Assembly (NCBI GenBank): GCA_014549065.1
Contig: JACDOX010000325.1
Location: 553,070 to 617,069 of the forward strand
Length of the DNA stretch: 64,000 bases
Direction of reading: 5' to 3'
Source of the DNA: Cardinalis cardinalis
Lineage: Eukaryota; Chordata; Aves; Passeriformes; Cardinalidae
Under the pieces are notes generated by a model that saw nothing but the letters and a program-made list of their open reading frames with translations, was not told where the DNA came from and did not search any database. Shown piece by piece: positions 51,109-61,649 of the stretch. The position numbers were made by a program, and so were the translations under genes. Positions within the stretch are counted from its first letter, which is position 1. Every line of letters starts with the position of its first letter.

Positions 51109-54070
51109 ATTTAACCGAAAAGAAATAAGGAACCCAAACNGCAAGTGAGGTTCTGATTTCAATTGTACATTTTATCTCAATAGGTGCGAGAGAACTGGAC
51201 TGGTCTTATTTCTNTAATAAACCATAGTAAATCAACTCAACCATCCATCTCTCAAGACTTGATCAGGTTTAAGAACTTTACAAGGATTTTGGTCATACNT
51301 AGACGTGTACAAACATTTAACAGCAAAAGTATAGCTACACATGCTCTGAATTAATTCATCTGTGTAAATNTATCTAGTAAATTTATCTGTAGTATAAAGT
51401 GACGTAAAATGCAGAGATAACTGTCTTCCTTATCCACACNATGGTATGTACTTCCTAGGATGAGCAATTTCAACTGTGTGAATCAGCCAAAAAGCAGACA
51501 ATTTGTGGTGGGTGGTGGTGGTTTTTCTGTTTAAATGACAAAACCAAAGGTCTTTCCTAGGAAGTCTGTTAGCAGAAGTTCAAAGTCTGGATTACTTAGC
51601 ACAGTGACCAAATATTTCTCAGAGTTTTGTCTTGTTATATAAAGGCTAGTCTGCTTGGGAGAGCCCAAAATGGAGGGGGAAATCCAGCTACTGTAATCCT
51701 CTATTTCGCTGGGAGAAACTCACATGTTGTTTACTCAAACCAGCAGCCTGTTGCATATTGGTTTTGAACAGGGTATTCAAGTACTCAATGTGCTCAAGAA
51801 TTTAGCAATTCCCTCCTGCGAAGTTTAACTGCAGTCAGGCTGACTTTTTAATGTTGCATTCCTAAGGGTAGTATAAACCAAAGATTTTGCAAGCAGAATT
51901 TTTTTTATGTGGTGCGTGTGGATTTATGAATGCTGCTTTGCTAAGACTAAAGCTAAGTTCCTGATTTNATATTGAGACTTCTGATGTTTCAGTCTCTCAT
52001 CTTGTATCTCTTTAATTCATTAAAATTACATTTTCTACCATTTTACTCAGTTAAAACATCTTCTCAAAATTACCCTGCTTTGAACTTAGTGAGGCCTGTG
52101 TTCATTCAGTAGTTCTACAAAAAAAATCCTTCTCAAGAGGATAGTAGAAGCAGCATATTATTATTTAGAAATGTGAACACAGATAGCATGTCAATTTTCT
52201 CTGTTGAAGTCAGCCCCTGTCAGTCATTTGTTCTGACAAGAGCACAGGAAAAAAAANATGGATTATTAAAGAAAAACACAACTATCTTATTGTGGAACAT
52301 AAATTATGGGAGGGGAATATTGGCTAGTAGGATTGCTGGGTTTTTTGAAATGGTTCAATGTGAAGCGGTTTTTATTGAGAAATTCTTATTGCTGAGATTT
52401 TGTTTTGTGCACCCTGTCTGTAGAAAACCAAACTCGTCTCAATGTAGTTGAGTTACAGTTCAGTTACTGAATGCTGATACCAACACAGTAAATACAGACA
52501 GACATCAGTCTCCTTATAAAGCTGATTTTTACTCTCATGCAAGGTTTTATCTTTCTTCTTATTTCCTGATATTTGCTGCCCTAAAAGCCTTCAGTCATGT
52601 ATCTTGCACACATTGACTGAGTTTGTGCAAATAAAGATAAGGATGTAATTAAAATGGAATTTTTGAGCCTTGCTTTGGCAAATCCCATCTACNGCAGCAG
52701 CAGCTTTTTTTGCTAAAATGCTGAAACAAAGCCCAGAAACTCAGAACACATTAAAGTGTTCCAAATGTTTGCATGGGTTTTGTGCTAGTACTTTTAGTTT
52801 GCAAGGCATTGGATTTTCGAAGCACTGGGTGCAGGGAGTATTGCATTCACATCTGCAGGCTGCAATACACANTCTCCTCTGCAAACCTACCAGAGCCTTT
52901 GCAACCAGGTATTGCAGACCAAGATCTTGTACCATTTCATAATACCATTACTCTCCCTGTTCCCTGTGAGGGTGAGCAGCTCAGTTTACACTTCCAGGGG
53001 AAGCTGCTGGTTCATGCAATCATCTCTTCTATTGAGTAATTTGGTATTCAGTATTTTCACCTACTCTGAACAACTTCAGACAGCCGGTCGCACCTGTTGT
53101 GCCAGTGGTTTTCTGTGGCTCTACTCTTCACACAGTTATTTTGGTACTCTGAAATACTAAATTGCATGCAAAAAAATTGCCATTTTGAACAAAAGTTTAG
53201 GTTAAAGACTTTTATTTGTTGCTTAAANACAAGATTAAAATACAGTTTGCAATTATATAAATTATTGTGCCCCATTCAGAGCTGAAGTTGTACAGGTAAA
53301 TGTTACAGTACCCAAGATACCAGCAAATAACCTCCAAAAATAAACACAGAACATAACAGTATGTAATTGGCTACNAGGAATAAGGCTGTGGTACAGTAAN
53401 AGAGGTTTCTGCATAAAGAGGTAGTGGAAGTCAGCTCAGTAAATGTAGAATCCTTGTACATAAAGAGAAACATCAGGTATTTCTTGCAGATCCTCCTCTG
53501 GGAAACTGAAGTATCTTTAGGGAATGACAGAGGTACTGGCCAGAATCTAGTGTCATATTGGCAGCTTCTCAACTTTCAAAAAGGCACCTAAAATCTCTAA
53601 TCCCTGAAACATTTTAACATTCAATTTAAATTTTAAAAATTCTCTTTAACCACATCACCTAAAGTCTTACTCATTTTTTCATTCTCATTCAAAAGCTGTG
53701 TTGCAATTTTTCTGGCTACTAGCTTCAAGGGGTTACTTTTGTTTAAATAGCTTAATCCATTCTCTATTAATAGACGTCGCTAAACAAATGTTATCTGACC
53801 TTCTATTTCATGACAGAACTGGGTATACCCAGCTGTTTGAGACATGCCTTTTGGTGCCTAGAACGATTTTATTACAGTATTTTTGTAAAGCAGGATTTAA
53901 GTGAAGGGATAGCTCTGCAAGAACAACCTGGTATTTATGCATAAGGAGTGACTGGATTATTAAGGAGTGACTGTTCATCGCAATGGGGAGCNGTAGACAC
54001 AGAAAAACCCATGTGAGGATGCAAAAGGCTGATACTGTGCTTTGAGAGACATGCATTTCTTCCAAGAAAA

Positions 54071-54076
54071 TTTATT
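54071..54076 (-). terminator. SERPINB1: Candidate SERPINB1 poly(A) signal
   Basis: TTTATT on the plus strand reads AATAAA on the minus strand, about 210 bases past the SERPINB1 stop. An ATTAAA variant lies at 54098-54103. Which is used cannot be told from the sequence. Confidence 0.5.
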
Positions 54077-54285
54077 TCTACTCCAAGATTTTCCTTGTTT
54101 AATTAAAGATGATGTCAATCTTAAGAAAGAAAAATAAATTNCTCCTCATTTTCTCTGGGGCTGTTTAAATGGAAAGGCAGAATCTCAGNCAAATTACTAG
54201 GAACTCATAACAGGAGAATTAACTTGTTCAGGAACAAAGCTTTCATTAACAACAGCAGAAACTGCTGCAAATGCTAAGTTTTCTT

Positions 54286-54687
54286 TTATGGGGAAGCATA
54301 TCTGCCCAAGAAAAGTATGCTTTGTGTTGGGTTGTGGCGAATAAAGAAAAGGAAAGGATGGTCAGCNTTGAAATCCTCTTCTATGGCCATGCAGAGCATA
54401 GCAATGCCAGCAGTGGCAGCTGCAGCTTCCGTGCCTTCCTCNTTCACTTCCACAAAAGCCTTGTGGACAACTGCAGAGAGGAAGAGGTCACGTGCCTCTG
54501 ACATTCCCGACAGGTCAGCCTTGCCACTGTCAAATACATCCAGCAAGCCCATAGCAGCTAAATCTGATTTAAGGTCNTAGCTTTCCTCCAGCTTAAACTT
54601 TGGCAAACGCACGTGAACGTCAGCGGAATACAGATGCTCAGGACATGTCCATTCCTGGAGCTTCTCTAAGGTAAGCTGCTTTTCCAT
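54286..54687 (-). CDS. SERPINB1: SERPINB1 last coding exon
   Basis: 133 codons plus TAA. Acceptor TTCTAG|ATGGAA. It holds QLTLEKLQEW, the KADLSGMS segment, the hinge, the reactive centre (Cys344 codon at 54391-54393) and the C-terminus ILFLGRYASP. The residue at the 54577 N is a TAN codon, Tyr in the family. Confidence 0.95.
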   Translation of the reverse strand: MEKQLTLEKLQEWTCPEHLYSADVHVRLPKFKLEESXDLKSDLAAMGLLDVFDSGKADLSGMSEARDLFLSAVVHKAFVEVXEEGTEAAAATAGIAMLCMAIEEDFXADHPFLFFIRHNPTQSILFLGRYASP

Positions 54688-57600
54688 CTAGAATTAAAAG
54701 GACAGAGAGCATTACTTACCACCAGTGTAGTATTTCATTTTCAGTAACATTTATGAGGCTTTATTTATAGAACATTACATGAGGGTAAAGCAGCTATGCA
54801 AAAATGAACATATGCATATCTTTAATAGCCAAATAGAGATGAAACAAATACTATTTAAATTAGGTGGAGTCAATGCAGTTTTTACTTTACAAAGTAAGGC
54901 AGACATTTGCTTCTTGCTGCAGTGTACAGAAGGGAAAATCATGCACTGATAGCAAGCCAATCTTCTTACTGTTTCATCTAACTAAATNGAATTACCTAAT
55001 TAAAAACACGTAACAAAAATCACAATCAGAAAGCTCAAAGAAGCTGGTCATTTAATGGAAAACAGTCTCACTACTTTATGGTTAAGAAAAGGAAGACTTT
55101 CAAAGCTACTGAAAGACAGTCATTAAAAACAAACGAGGCAAGGTTATTCTCACAGTTAACTCTGTTTTCAGTCTCCATCATGGTTCATTCAGTTCAGCAG
55201 AGGACACATGAACACAAGCTACAAAATTAGAACACAACCTCTCTTCCTGATGCAGTACATCCATTTATTCTTTATTGCTGTACTAGTAGAGAGTTGTCTA
55301 AAAATACACCAGATAGATCTGGTGCCCTGAGAACATGGGTTCACCAAGGCTTTCATTTTGAATGGCCAAACTTAAAAATATTGAACAACTGCACTGGCTT
55401 AGATGGGTCACCTTCTGCAGTCCAGTGGAGTCCTCTTCAGTGTCATCAGGTAACAGGATGATCATACTAAGTTCTCTTCCATCGTAAGGCAGCTCTAAAA
55501 CACGGATCTTCTCTTCAGGGATGTATCCAAAATTAAATTTTTTTTTCTGATACATCATTTTTACTGTCCTTCTTTCATTCTGGATGGATAAAAGGCACCA
55601 AAAGTAACAGTTAAGGAAATACTCATTTAAAGAACCAACAGAAGACAAGTAAGTTAAAAGTGCATTTATGTAAACACTTATCCTCCTTTATAGAACTTTC
55701 TTCAAACTACTGANTGCCTGTTTAATAACGATTTCTTCTGAAGAAATATTGAGTTTGTATTATATTAGTTCTCCTCTGGCTTCTATAGCACAGTCCTCAC
55801 AGAAACTGAAACAGTTTCTTCAGACTTAATATGAAAATTTTAAGCCAACAAAGATCAACTCCNTTTAGCATAAAGCAGATGACTGCATACACTAACTTGT
55901 AAAGCTGTTAACATAAGCAGAATATAGAACAAGAAGATGGGGCTTAATCAAAATGTCCTGTCATTTTAAGACTGCTTACCTATCATCACAGACACAGTTC
56001 ATAGCTGCTGATCTGCTGCAGACAGAAACCCTGCTAGGTCCTAAACCACAGGTGAGAATTGTCTCTAACACTGTTCTCATAAGTAAGACAACAAATAGCT
56101 TGCTGAATATGGAANAATACTAAAATCCATAAAAAATAATTAAAATATTAAAAATAATTAAAATATTGTATTTTTTAAATATTCCATTTGAAAGCAATGC
56201 TTCACATTACCACCTATATTATTAGACCTTTTTGTTAGATGTGTGCTACCAGGACGTATCTGTGTTACCTTATTTAATCGAAATGGTGCATCAGTGGTGT
56301 CAGCTTCTTGAAATTTCTCTGCCCAGTTTGCTTTGAAATAAATAGCATTCACCAGTACCAGCTTGGTCATGCTATCAACTGAGCCTTCAGCCAGCAGATC
56401 ATGGATTTTGCCTTCAGAGACAGCAGAAAAAAGGGTCACAACAGAATCATGGAGTAAACTGATGGCATATAAAATATACATTCAGAAACTGATGCCATAG
56501 AAATACTACAAATATAAAACCAATCCTGTAAAAATGTGCATTTCAGTACCTGTCTTACTACGTCACCATACTTTTTCTTAACACACACTACTATAACTTT
56601 TGATATACAGTGATTTGATGAAAATGCAATATTGTTAGTCTAAACTGTCACATGCAACTTATCTACTCCTCATACAAGAGCTACAGAACGCCCACATTAA
56701 GGAATACTGAATTTAGAAATACATATACAATATATATATGGATCAAGACAGACTAAGACAAATTCTCCAATTCATGTGTACATCTCCATGTTTAGCCATC
56801 TCTCCTGCATTCATGGCCTGAACACTAAACAGAAAGGAAAACTCTCGGGCTTATGGAACTGTTTAAATGTCTTGCTTAGGTAATTCCTGGTTCTGTCCAT
56901 GCATCAAGCTCATTCCTTCTCCCAAGACATGAAACCCTGCCAGTTATTAACAAAAAATTANTTTACCTTCCGTTTTCTCCTCAACCCACTGGTTAATTTC
57001 TTTTCTGGCTTTACCACAAGCCTGAAGAAAATCAACTGTAGCCAAGTCAGCTCCATATAATTTCCGAGTATTAGTCAGGAAATCCTAGATTTTGGAATGA
57101 TAAGAATAGCTTTCACTACATGCAGATAAGAAAACATCTAATTACCAGGTAGATAAGGTGTACTCAGATTGTCACCAACTCTGAGGTGGGGCTCTAATAG
57201 TATGTTGCTTGGGNGAATTCTGAAGTTTACAGGTTTTTTCCCCACTCTCAGAACAAGCCTCATAGTACAGCAACCATGTCTAGAGCTGATATGGTGCTTA
57301 CTACAGGTGTTGCAATATTTACCTATCATTCTCCTGAAACAGGCTCAAGCACAGCTGAGATAAAACTTTCCAAAACAGCTGAAGAAGGACAAAAANACCA
57401 CACAAAGTTGTAATTCACTGACGAAGAGGCATATTGTTAAAACATTCCCTCCCAAATAAATAGTGTTTTCAAAAAGATGGAAGTTATGTGGTACTACTCT
57501 GATGAAAATCCCAAAAAGCTGATTACAACAGGAACAGAACTAGCTGCAACCTAAAAAGCTGGTTGCAACAGAGTGGGATGTCATGACAGTTACTGTAAAC

Positions 57601-60086
57601 TAAGAACATAGACCAGTGATTCTTCTCTTAAGGACAAGAACAGCAGAAGTGAACAGGAACAGAAAAGGGTTTGCTGTGTTACACCCTTCAGGTGAGAGGC
57701 ACAGAGGCTCATGGCTATGGAAATGCACACGGCAAGCATTAAGCACTTTTGTCAACTTCCCAGAAAAATTTAGAAATAGGCTTGGAAATAGTTCTACTTC
57801 ATAAATACTCAAGTAGCTGCACTTTCCCTCCATATCCCAGCATATGCCATTGTGATGTGCAGCACTGTACCTGCAGAAAGCTGTAGGACTTCTCTCCAAA
57901 GAGCCGACTGGCCAGCCGTAAGAGATAGGGAGCATTGCTTCTGTTTATATCTGCTGTCAGAGCCTGGAATCCTGAATGAACATCTTCAACTTTGTCAAGG
58001 TGAAGTGTCTGAAATAAAAAGAAGTGAACTAGCTGCTGTTAATACTGTCTTAAAAGAGCATACTGTGAATCTGTAGGGTAGGCCTGATGCAGCAGGGTAG
58101 GATTCAGTAGGTAGGCTGAAAATAAAGGGCTGGAAGCTGTGAAGAGACTTCTGTAAATCTCAAAGAATGAGTCAAACTGTCCCTCAGTGCTACGCTGCCA
58201 ATGTCAGCCACTTGTATCGTGATCCTGGCTTATACATAGTCACAGCTCAAGCTCCTGATCACAACCCCAAGTCCTGTCTGCATTTCTGTGGGCCTCTCCT
58301 CTGTGGGCTCAAGAACTTGTTCCCAGGTGAGGAATCAAAAAGAGAGATGATGCCATGGAGACTCTTTTGCTTTCTTGGTTCCCCCTTTGGCCCAAGGGGA
58401 TATGGGGTTGTATATTTTCACAATATACAATCATCACTGTCACAAGTGGGGTATTAAGAAAACTTAGAGCAATTATCTTTTATCATTTTATGAAAATGTA
58501 ACTTCATAAATATATATACACCTCATACATATATATATATACATATATATAAAATAAGTATTACATTTAAGATCAAGTGCATTAGTGCAATATCTCTTTA
58601 TCAGTACCTCATGGACAGGGATGGCTACACCAAAGCAGGGACANTTATATTCAAACTTAAACCATGTGTTTGTTTCCCAGGAGTGATTGTGCTGTGAAGG
58701 AGTGATTGGATTCAAAGGAAAGCCTTCACTTTCTCTCACTAGGTTTTTGGTCAGGCTTTGCCAACCACCTCAGGACAAGCTGTGCTGTACAGGTGCATGG
58801 CTGAGCAAGAACAACAGAGACAACCTTACAATAGAATTATGATCCCNGAAACAAATGTTTGTGTCCCTGCAAACAGCTCTTGACAATTGCTAATCNCTCC
58901 CTCTTTAATTAGCACTGTGTTCATAAGTGAAGTATTATGGTACAGAAACATGCCCTGTCGAGGATGACTGGGTTGAAAGACATTTATTTTCCCCCCAAGT
59001 TCCTTTTGCATGATTTGTGCTGTCAGTAGGTTTATCCTAGGTGGGGCTGTCAGTCTGATTACATGAAATATGTTCAAAGTCTGTTTGAACAAGTAGTGGG
59101 GAAGTAATTCTATTGAGTAAGCCCAGCAATACTCAACAGTATAAAACAGTCCCTCCTAAAGTCCAGAATACAAAGGTGAAATTATTCATAGGCAAATGCA
59201 TGAGGATGACTGCAATGAGGAGACTCCCACACCTTTTTGCAGGCATTAGCCTAACGAGGGTGCAAAAATATCAGTGACTGAGTCCCTTCCATGACAGAGG
59301 TTTCAGGGGAAACTGGTATACACCTATGTGAACCATTTTTGCAATTTGTAAGGTTTTTTTAAACTATCTTACCTACCCTAAAGCTATGGTAAGGATAACC
59401 AGGCAGACTTAGCTCCTTTGAGATATTTGAGTGCCTGTTAATGAGAGATTGATGCTTAGGTAGCATTGCTATGTATCATCATAGCTTTAGAAAAAAAATT
59501 ATAGAATGCTACTGTGTTTTTTACAAAAACACACAGAATTATTGAAATTGAACATACCATTGGTGATCTTGTGTTATAAAGTAACAGTCTGTCAAAATGT
59601 CTCATGAAAACTCATAGAGCCTTGCTGCTAGAAATTATGATCAATTTAAAAGGAGACTGAGTAATGTAATTAGTCTCCTCTGTCAAGAATTAACTATTGA
59701 AATTAAATTAACAACAAGGGCAGTAGAAAATATAGACAGAGGGCTCTGGAGTAGGGTAGGCAGAGAGTAACTAGCTGCAGAGTCTGAAGAAAACTGAGTG
59801 TGCGCGACAGAAATCTTGTCCTGAACAAACAAAAACACCCTCATTTCATCTTCCCCCCTCTAAAATACAACGCTTTTTAATGAAAATAAAAAATTAATGA
59901 CCATTTTATTTTACTAACCTTCAACACCTGCGTTTCTGTATTACCTTTGGCCCCCAAAAGGACCATGGCCAGAGCAGCAGAGATACTGAGAGGAGAAAAG
60001 AAGACATTTCCTGTTGGGTTGGCCTCACTAAACCTTCTGAGCAGATCAAGTGCAAATCTGCTGTTGGCAATGGACAGGTTCTCCAT
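54286..60086 (-). CDS. SERPINB1: SERPINB1 (leukocyte elastase inhibitor), 6 coding exons
   Basis: A clade B (ov-)serpin: a cytoplasmic suicide inhibitor of neutrophil elastase, cathepsin G and proteinase 3-like proteases. Minus-strand coding exons in order: 60086-59919, 58008-57871, 57084-56967, 56411-56269, 55579-55412, 54687-54286. They join in frame into 378 residues (human has 379), and every exon except the last encodes the same number of residues as human. As in clade B generally there is no cleaved signal peptide. Diagnostic stretches: ANSRFALDLL near the N-terminus, MTKLVLVNAIYFK, RTVKMMYQKKKF, and ADHPFLFFIRHN. The reactive loop has the hinge GTEAAAAT and P1-P1' Cys344-Met345, the same residues as in human, with Leu343 where human has Phe and one residue fewer after P1'. 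The start ATG has a good context (ATAACCATGG), preceded by an acceptor at 60095. Single N bases fall in the last exon at 54367, 54442 and 54577. WRNIP1 is the convergent neighbour, as in human. Confidence 0.95.
55412..55579 (-). CDS. SERPINB1: SERPINB1 coding exon 5
   Basis: 56 codons, phase 0 to 0. Acceptor ATCCAG|AATGAA, donor AAG|GTGACC. It encodes RRTVKMMYQKKKFNFGYI through ELSMIILLPDDTEEDSTG. Confidence 0.95.
55580..56268 (-). other. SERPINB1 intron between coding exons 4 and 5
   Basis: About 0.7 kb of AT-rich intron; nothing else recognised. Confidence 0.85.
56269..56411 (-). CDS. SERPINB1: SERPINB1 coding exon 4
   Basis: 143 bases completing a split Gly codon, phase 0 end. Acceptor CTGAAG|GCAAAA, donor AAG|GTAACA. 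It encodes KIHDLLAEGSVDSMTKLVL through TTDAPFRLNK, including the breach/shutter-region NAIYFKANW. Confidence 0.95.
56412..56966 (-). other. SERPINB1 intron between coding exons 3 and 4
   Basis: About 0.55 kb, AT-rich; nothing else recognised. Confidence 0.85.
56967..57084 (-). CDS. SERPINB1: SERPINB1 coding exon 3
   Basis: 118 bases (39 codons plus one base). Acceptor AATCTAG|GATTTC, donor GGAAG|GTAAAN, where the N at 56961 is inside the donor consensus but past the GT. It encodes DFLTNTRKLYGADLATVDF and EINQWVEEKTE. Confidence 0.92.
57085..57870 (-). other. SERPINB1 intron between coding exons 2 and 3
   Basis: About 0.8 kb; nothing recognised except a loose direct repeat of AAAAAGCTGNTTNCAACAG near 57512 and 57551. 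Confidence 0.8.
57871..58008 (-). CDS. SERPINB1: SERPINB1 coding exon 2
   Basis: 46 codons, phase 0 to 0. Acceptor TTTCAG|ACACTT, donor CTGCAG|GTACAG. It encodes TLHLDKVEDVHSGFQALTAD through RLFGEKSYSFLQ, the same length as the human exon. Confidence 0.95.
58009..59918 (-). other. SERPINB1 intron between coding exons 1 and 2
   Basis: About 1.9 kb. It holds an AT dinucleotide-rich tract at 58507-58554 and no recognised exon. SERPINB1 lacks the extra C-D loop exon found in some clade B serpins, and none is seen here. Confidence 0.8.
58507..58554. repeat. AT/ACAT-rich microsatellite
   Basis: Alternating AT runs with CAT and CTCAT interruptions. Confidence 0.85.
59919..60086 (-). CDS. SERPINB1: SERPINB1 coding exon 1 (start codon)
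   Basis: 56 codons starting MENLSIANSRFALDLLRRFS and ending GNTETQVLK, then donor GTTAGT. It is the same length as human coding exon 1. Eight 5' UTR bases (60087-60094) precede the ATG in this exon, after acceptor TTTCAG. Confidence 0.95.
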
Positions 60087-60094
60087 GGTTATAG

Positions 60095-61104
60095 CTGAAA
60101 AATAAAACAGTTGATAAGGACCCTGGGAAACATTCTTCAAACACCTTGTCTAACCTTGTGTGACTCACAGAGTAAAGACTGGATTGAACTGGATGCAGCT
60201 NCTTACAGAAACAGCAAGAATATAGTCATCAGTGCACCTTATTTAAAAAAAAAAAAATCAGTCGCATTGAAAAAAAACTTGTTAATTGTGTGTTCCAACC
60301 TTCCTTATTATTCTAACTTTATTTACATTATTTTTTTAAAATTCCTTTCCTGCAGATCTGAAATTGGAAGTGTATGTGCTGGTAAGGTTGCAGAAGTCCT
60401 TCAGCCTCACAGACCCAGCACAGGCCAGGCCTCTCCCTCCTCCAGCATTCCCTCTGCTCCTCTACAACGCACAGAGAACATTCAAAGGATCCGCTCAGGG
60501 ACGTGCAGGCACCTCTCAGTAACCCGCCTGCCTTCATGCCACAAATCCATGTCCCTGAGCGGTGTCAACCCTGCCAAAGGCTCCCGTGCACGCTGACTTT
60601 CAGCAGGGGAGGGCACCGCTGTCCCCCGCCCGCGCTGCCGGGATCACGGAGCTGCCTGCCCGGGCAGCCCTAAGGGCTCGGGCAGGGAGCCCGGCGTCCC
60701 GGGGGCTGCAGGTCACCCACCGGCCGGCGGGGGGGACCCGAGCGAAGCGCAGCACAGGCGAAGCGGCAGGGATGCATTTCTGGGAGATGCTCAGGAGCAG
60801 GCTGAAAGGAGCAAGGGCCGGGTCAGGCACCAAACCCCACCCAAGAGCCAGCGGCGGCACCGCTGGATGCTGCTCCAGCTTCCTGCCCGCCCAGCTCGCA
60901 GTCCGGCTGCTCTGTGCTCGCTTGCAGCCGGAGTCCCGGTTTGTTTCTTTCTCTCCTCCGAACGCAACTGCGTGGAGGAGTTTACACCAAAATTTGGATG
61001 TTTCCTGCACAGTATTTCTACAGCAATTGCAAATCATCACTACCGGCTTCCTCCGTGCCAGACAGATAAACCTTGTCTGGCAGGCAGCTTTGCGGCGTAC
61101 TTAC
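60095..61104 (-). other. SERPINB1 5' intron
   Basis: About 1 kb between the acceptor at 60095 and the likely donor at 61104. The part from about 60590 on is GC-rich and belongs to the promoter island. Long open frames there on both strands are GC composition effects. Confidence 0.6.
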
Positions 61105-61105
61105 C
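61099..61105 (-). other. SERPINB1: Splice donor of a likely non-coding SERPINB1 first exon
   Basis: On the minus strand TTCG|GTAAGT is a full donor consensus. It lies about 1 kb upstream of the coding exon 1 acceptor. Human SERPINB1 also begins with a non-coding exon. A second candidate donor, GGCAG|GTAGGC, ends an exon at 61413. Confidence 0.45.
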
Positions 61106-61166
61106 GAACTGTAGGATAAAGACCACCAACACACCTAAAAACACCCAACCCCAAGCCCCAAGGCGT

Positions 61167-61180
61167 ACTTTCACTTTCGC
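61167..61180 (-). promoter_or_regulatory. ISRE / PRDM1-type element
   Basis: On the minus strand GCGAAAGTGAAAGT contains GAAANNGAAA, the core bound by IRF factors, and the AGTGAAAGT word typical of PRDM1. It lies about 60 bases upstream of the proposed first-exon donor, where it could act in the promoter. Confidence 0.5.
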
Positions 61181-61441
61181 TTACCCACACCTCACTGCGC
61201 AAGGCTTTCCCCAAACCAGCTGTCCGACAGTGCCCACCCCCGCTGCCCGAGAAGCGCCCCCCGCCCCGCGCAGACCCCGCCCGCCGAGGCGGAGAGGAAC
61301 CATTTCCCCTTCTCGTGCCGTTCCCGTCCCTCTCCCGCAGGATGCTCCGGGGGCAGGGGCGGGGGCAGCCCAGCGGAGCCCCAGCGCAGCCCAGGGCCGC
61401 CTGGCCGCCTACCTGCCGGGCAGCGCGGAGCGGGCTGCGAT

Positions 61442-61460
61442 GGGACGGGACGGGACGGGA
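61442..61460. repeat. GGGAC tandem repeat
   Basis: Three exact GGGAC units and a GGGAT unit, in the CpG island. Confidence 0.85.
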
Positions 61461-61649
61461 TGGGTCGGAAGGAGCCGAGCGGCGCGGTGACACCGCAGAG
61501 GTGACACTGCGGTGACACCCGCGGGGACCCCGCCGGGGCGGGGAGACAGGACGGGGGCGGGGCGGCAGGTGGTACCCCGCGGCCGCTCCCGTCCCGGTGT
61601 CCTCGATCTTCCGGCGGAGAGAAGAGGGAGCTTCGGGAGAGGGATTAAC

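Larger units (their letters stand above)
48561..54060. other. Intergenic interval between convergent WRNIP1 and SERPINB1
   Basis: About 5.5 kb, AT-rich, with unusually many single N bases at about 50950-54000. I see no coding exon. It contains a CTCF-like motif (49466-49479), an A-rich tract (51044-51108) and a 12-bp direct repeat TAAGGAGTGACT (53942-53953 and 53961-53972). Confidence 0.7.
60590..61640. promoter_or_regulatory. CpG island / SERPINB1 promoter region
   Basis: A sharp rise in GC and CpG covers the 5' end of SERPINB1. It contains a perfect splice donor on the minus strand, an ISRE-like element, an NRF1-like TGCGCA at about 61196, GGGAC tandem repeats (61442-61460) and three GGTGACAC copies (61487-61518). 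The transcription start is not fixed by sequence; the donor at 61104 and an alternative donor near 61412 suggest one or two non-coding first exons. Confidence 0.65.
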
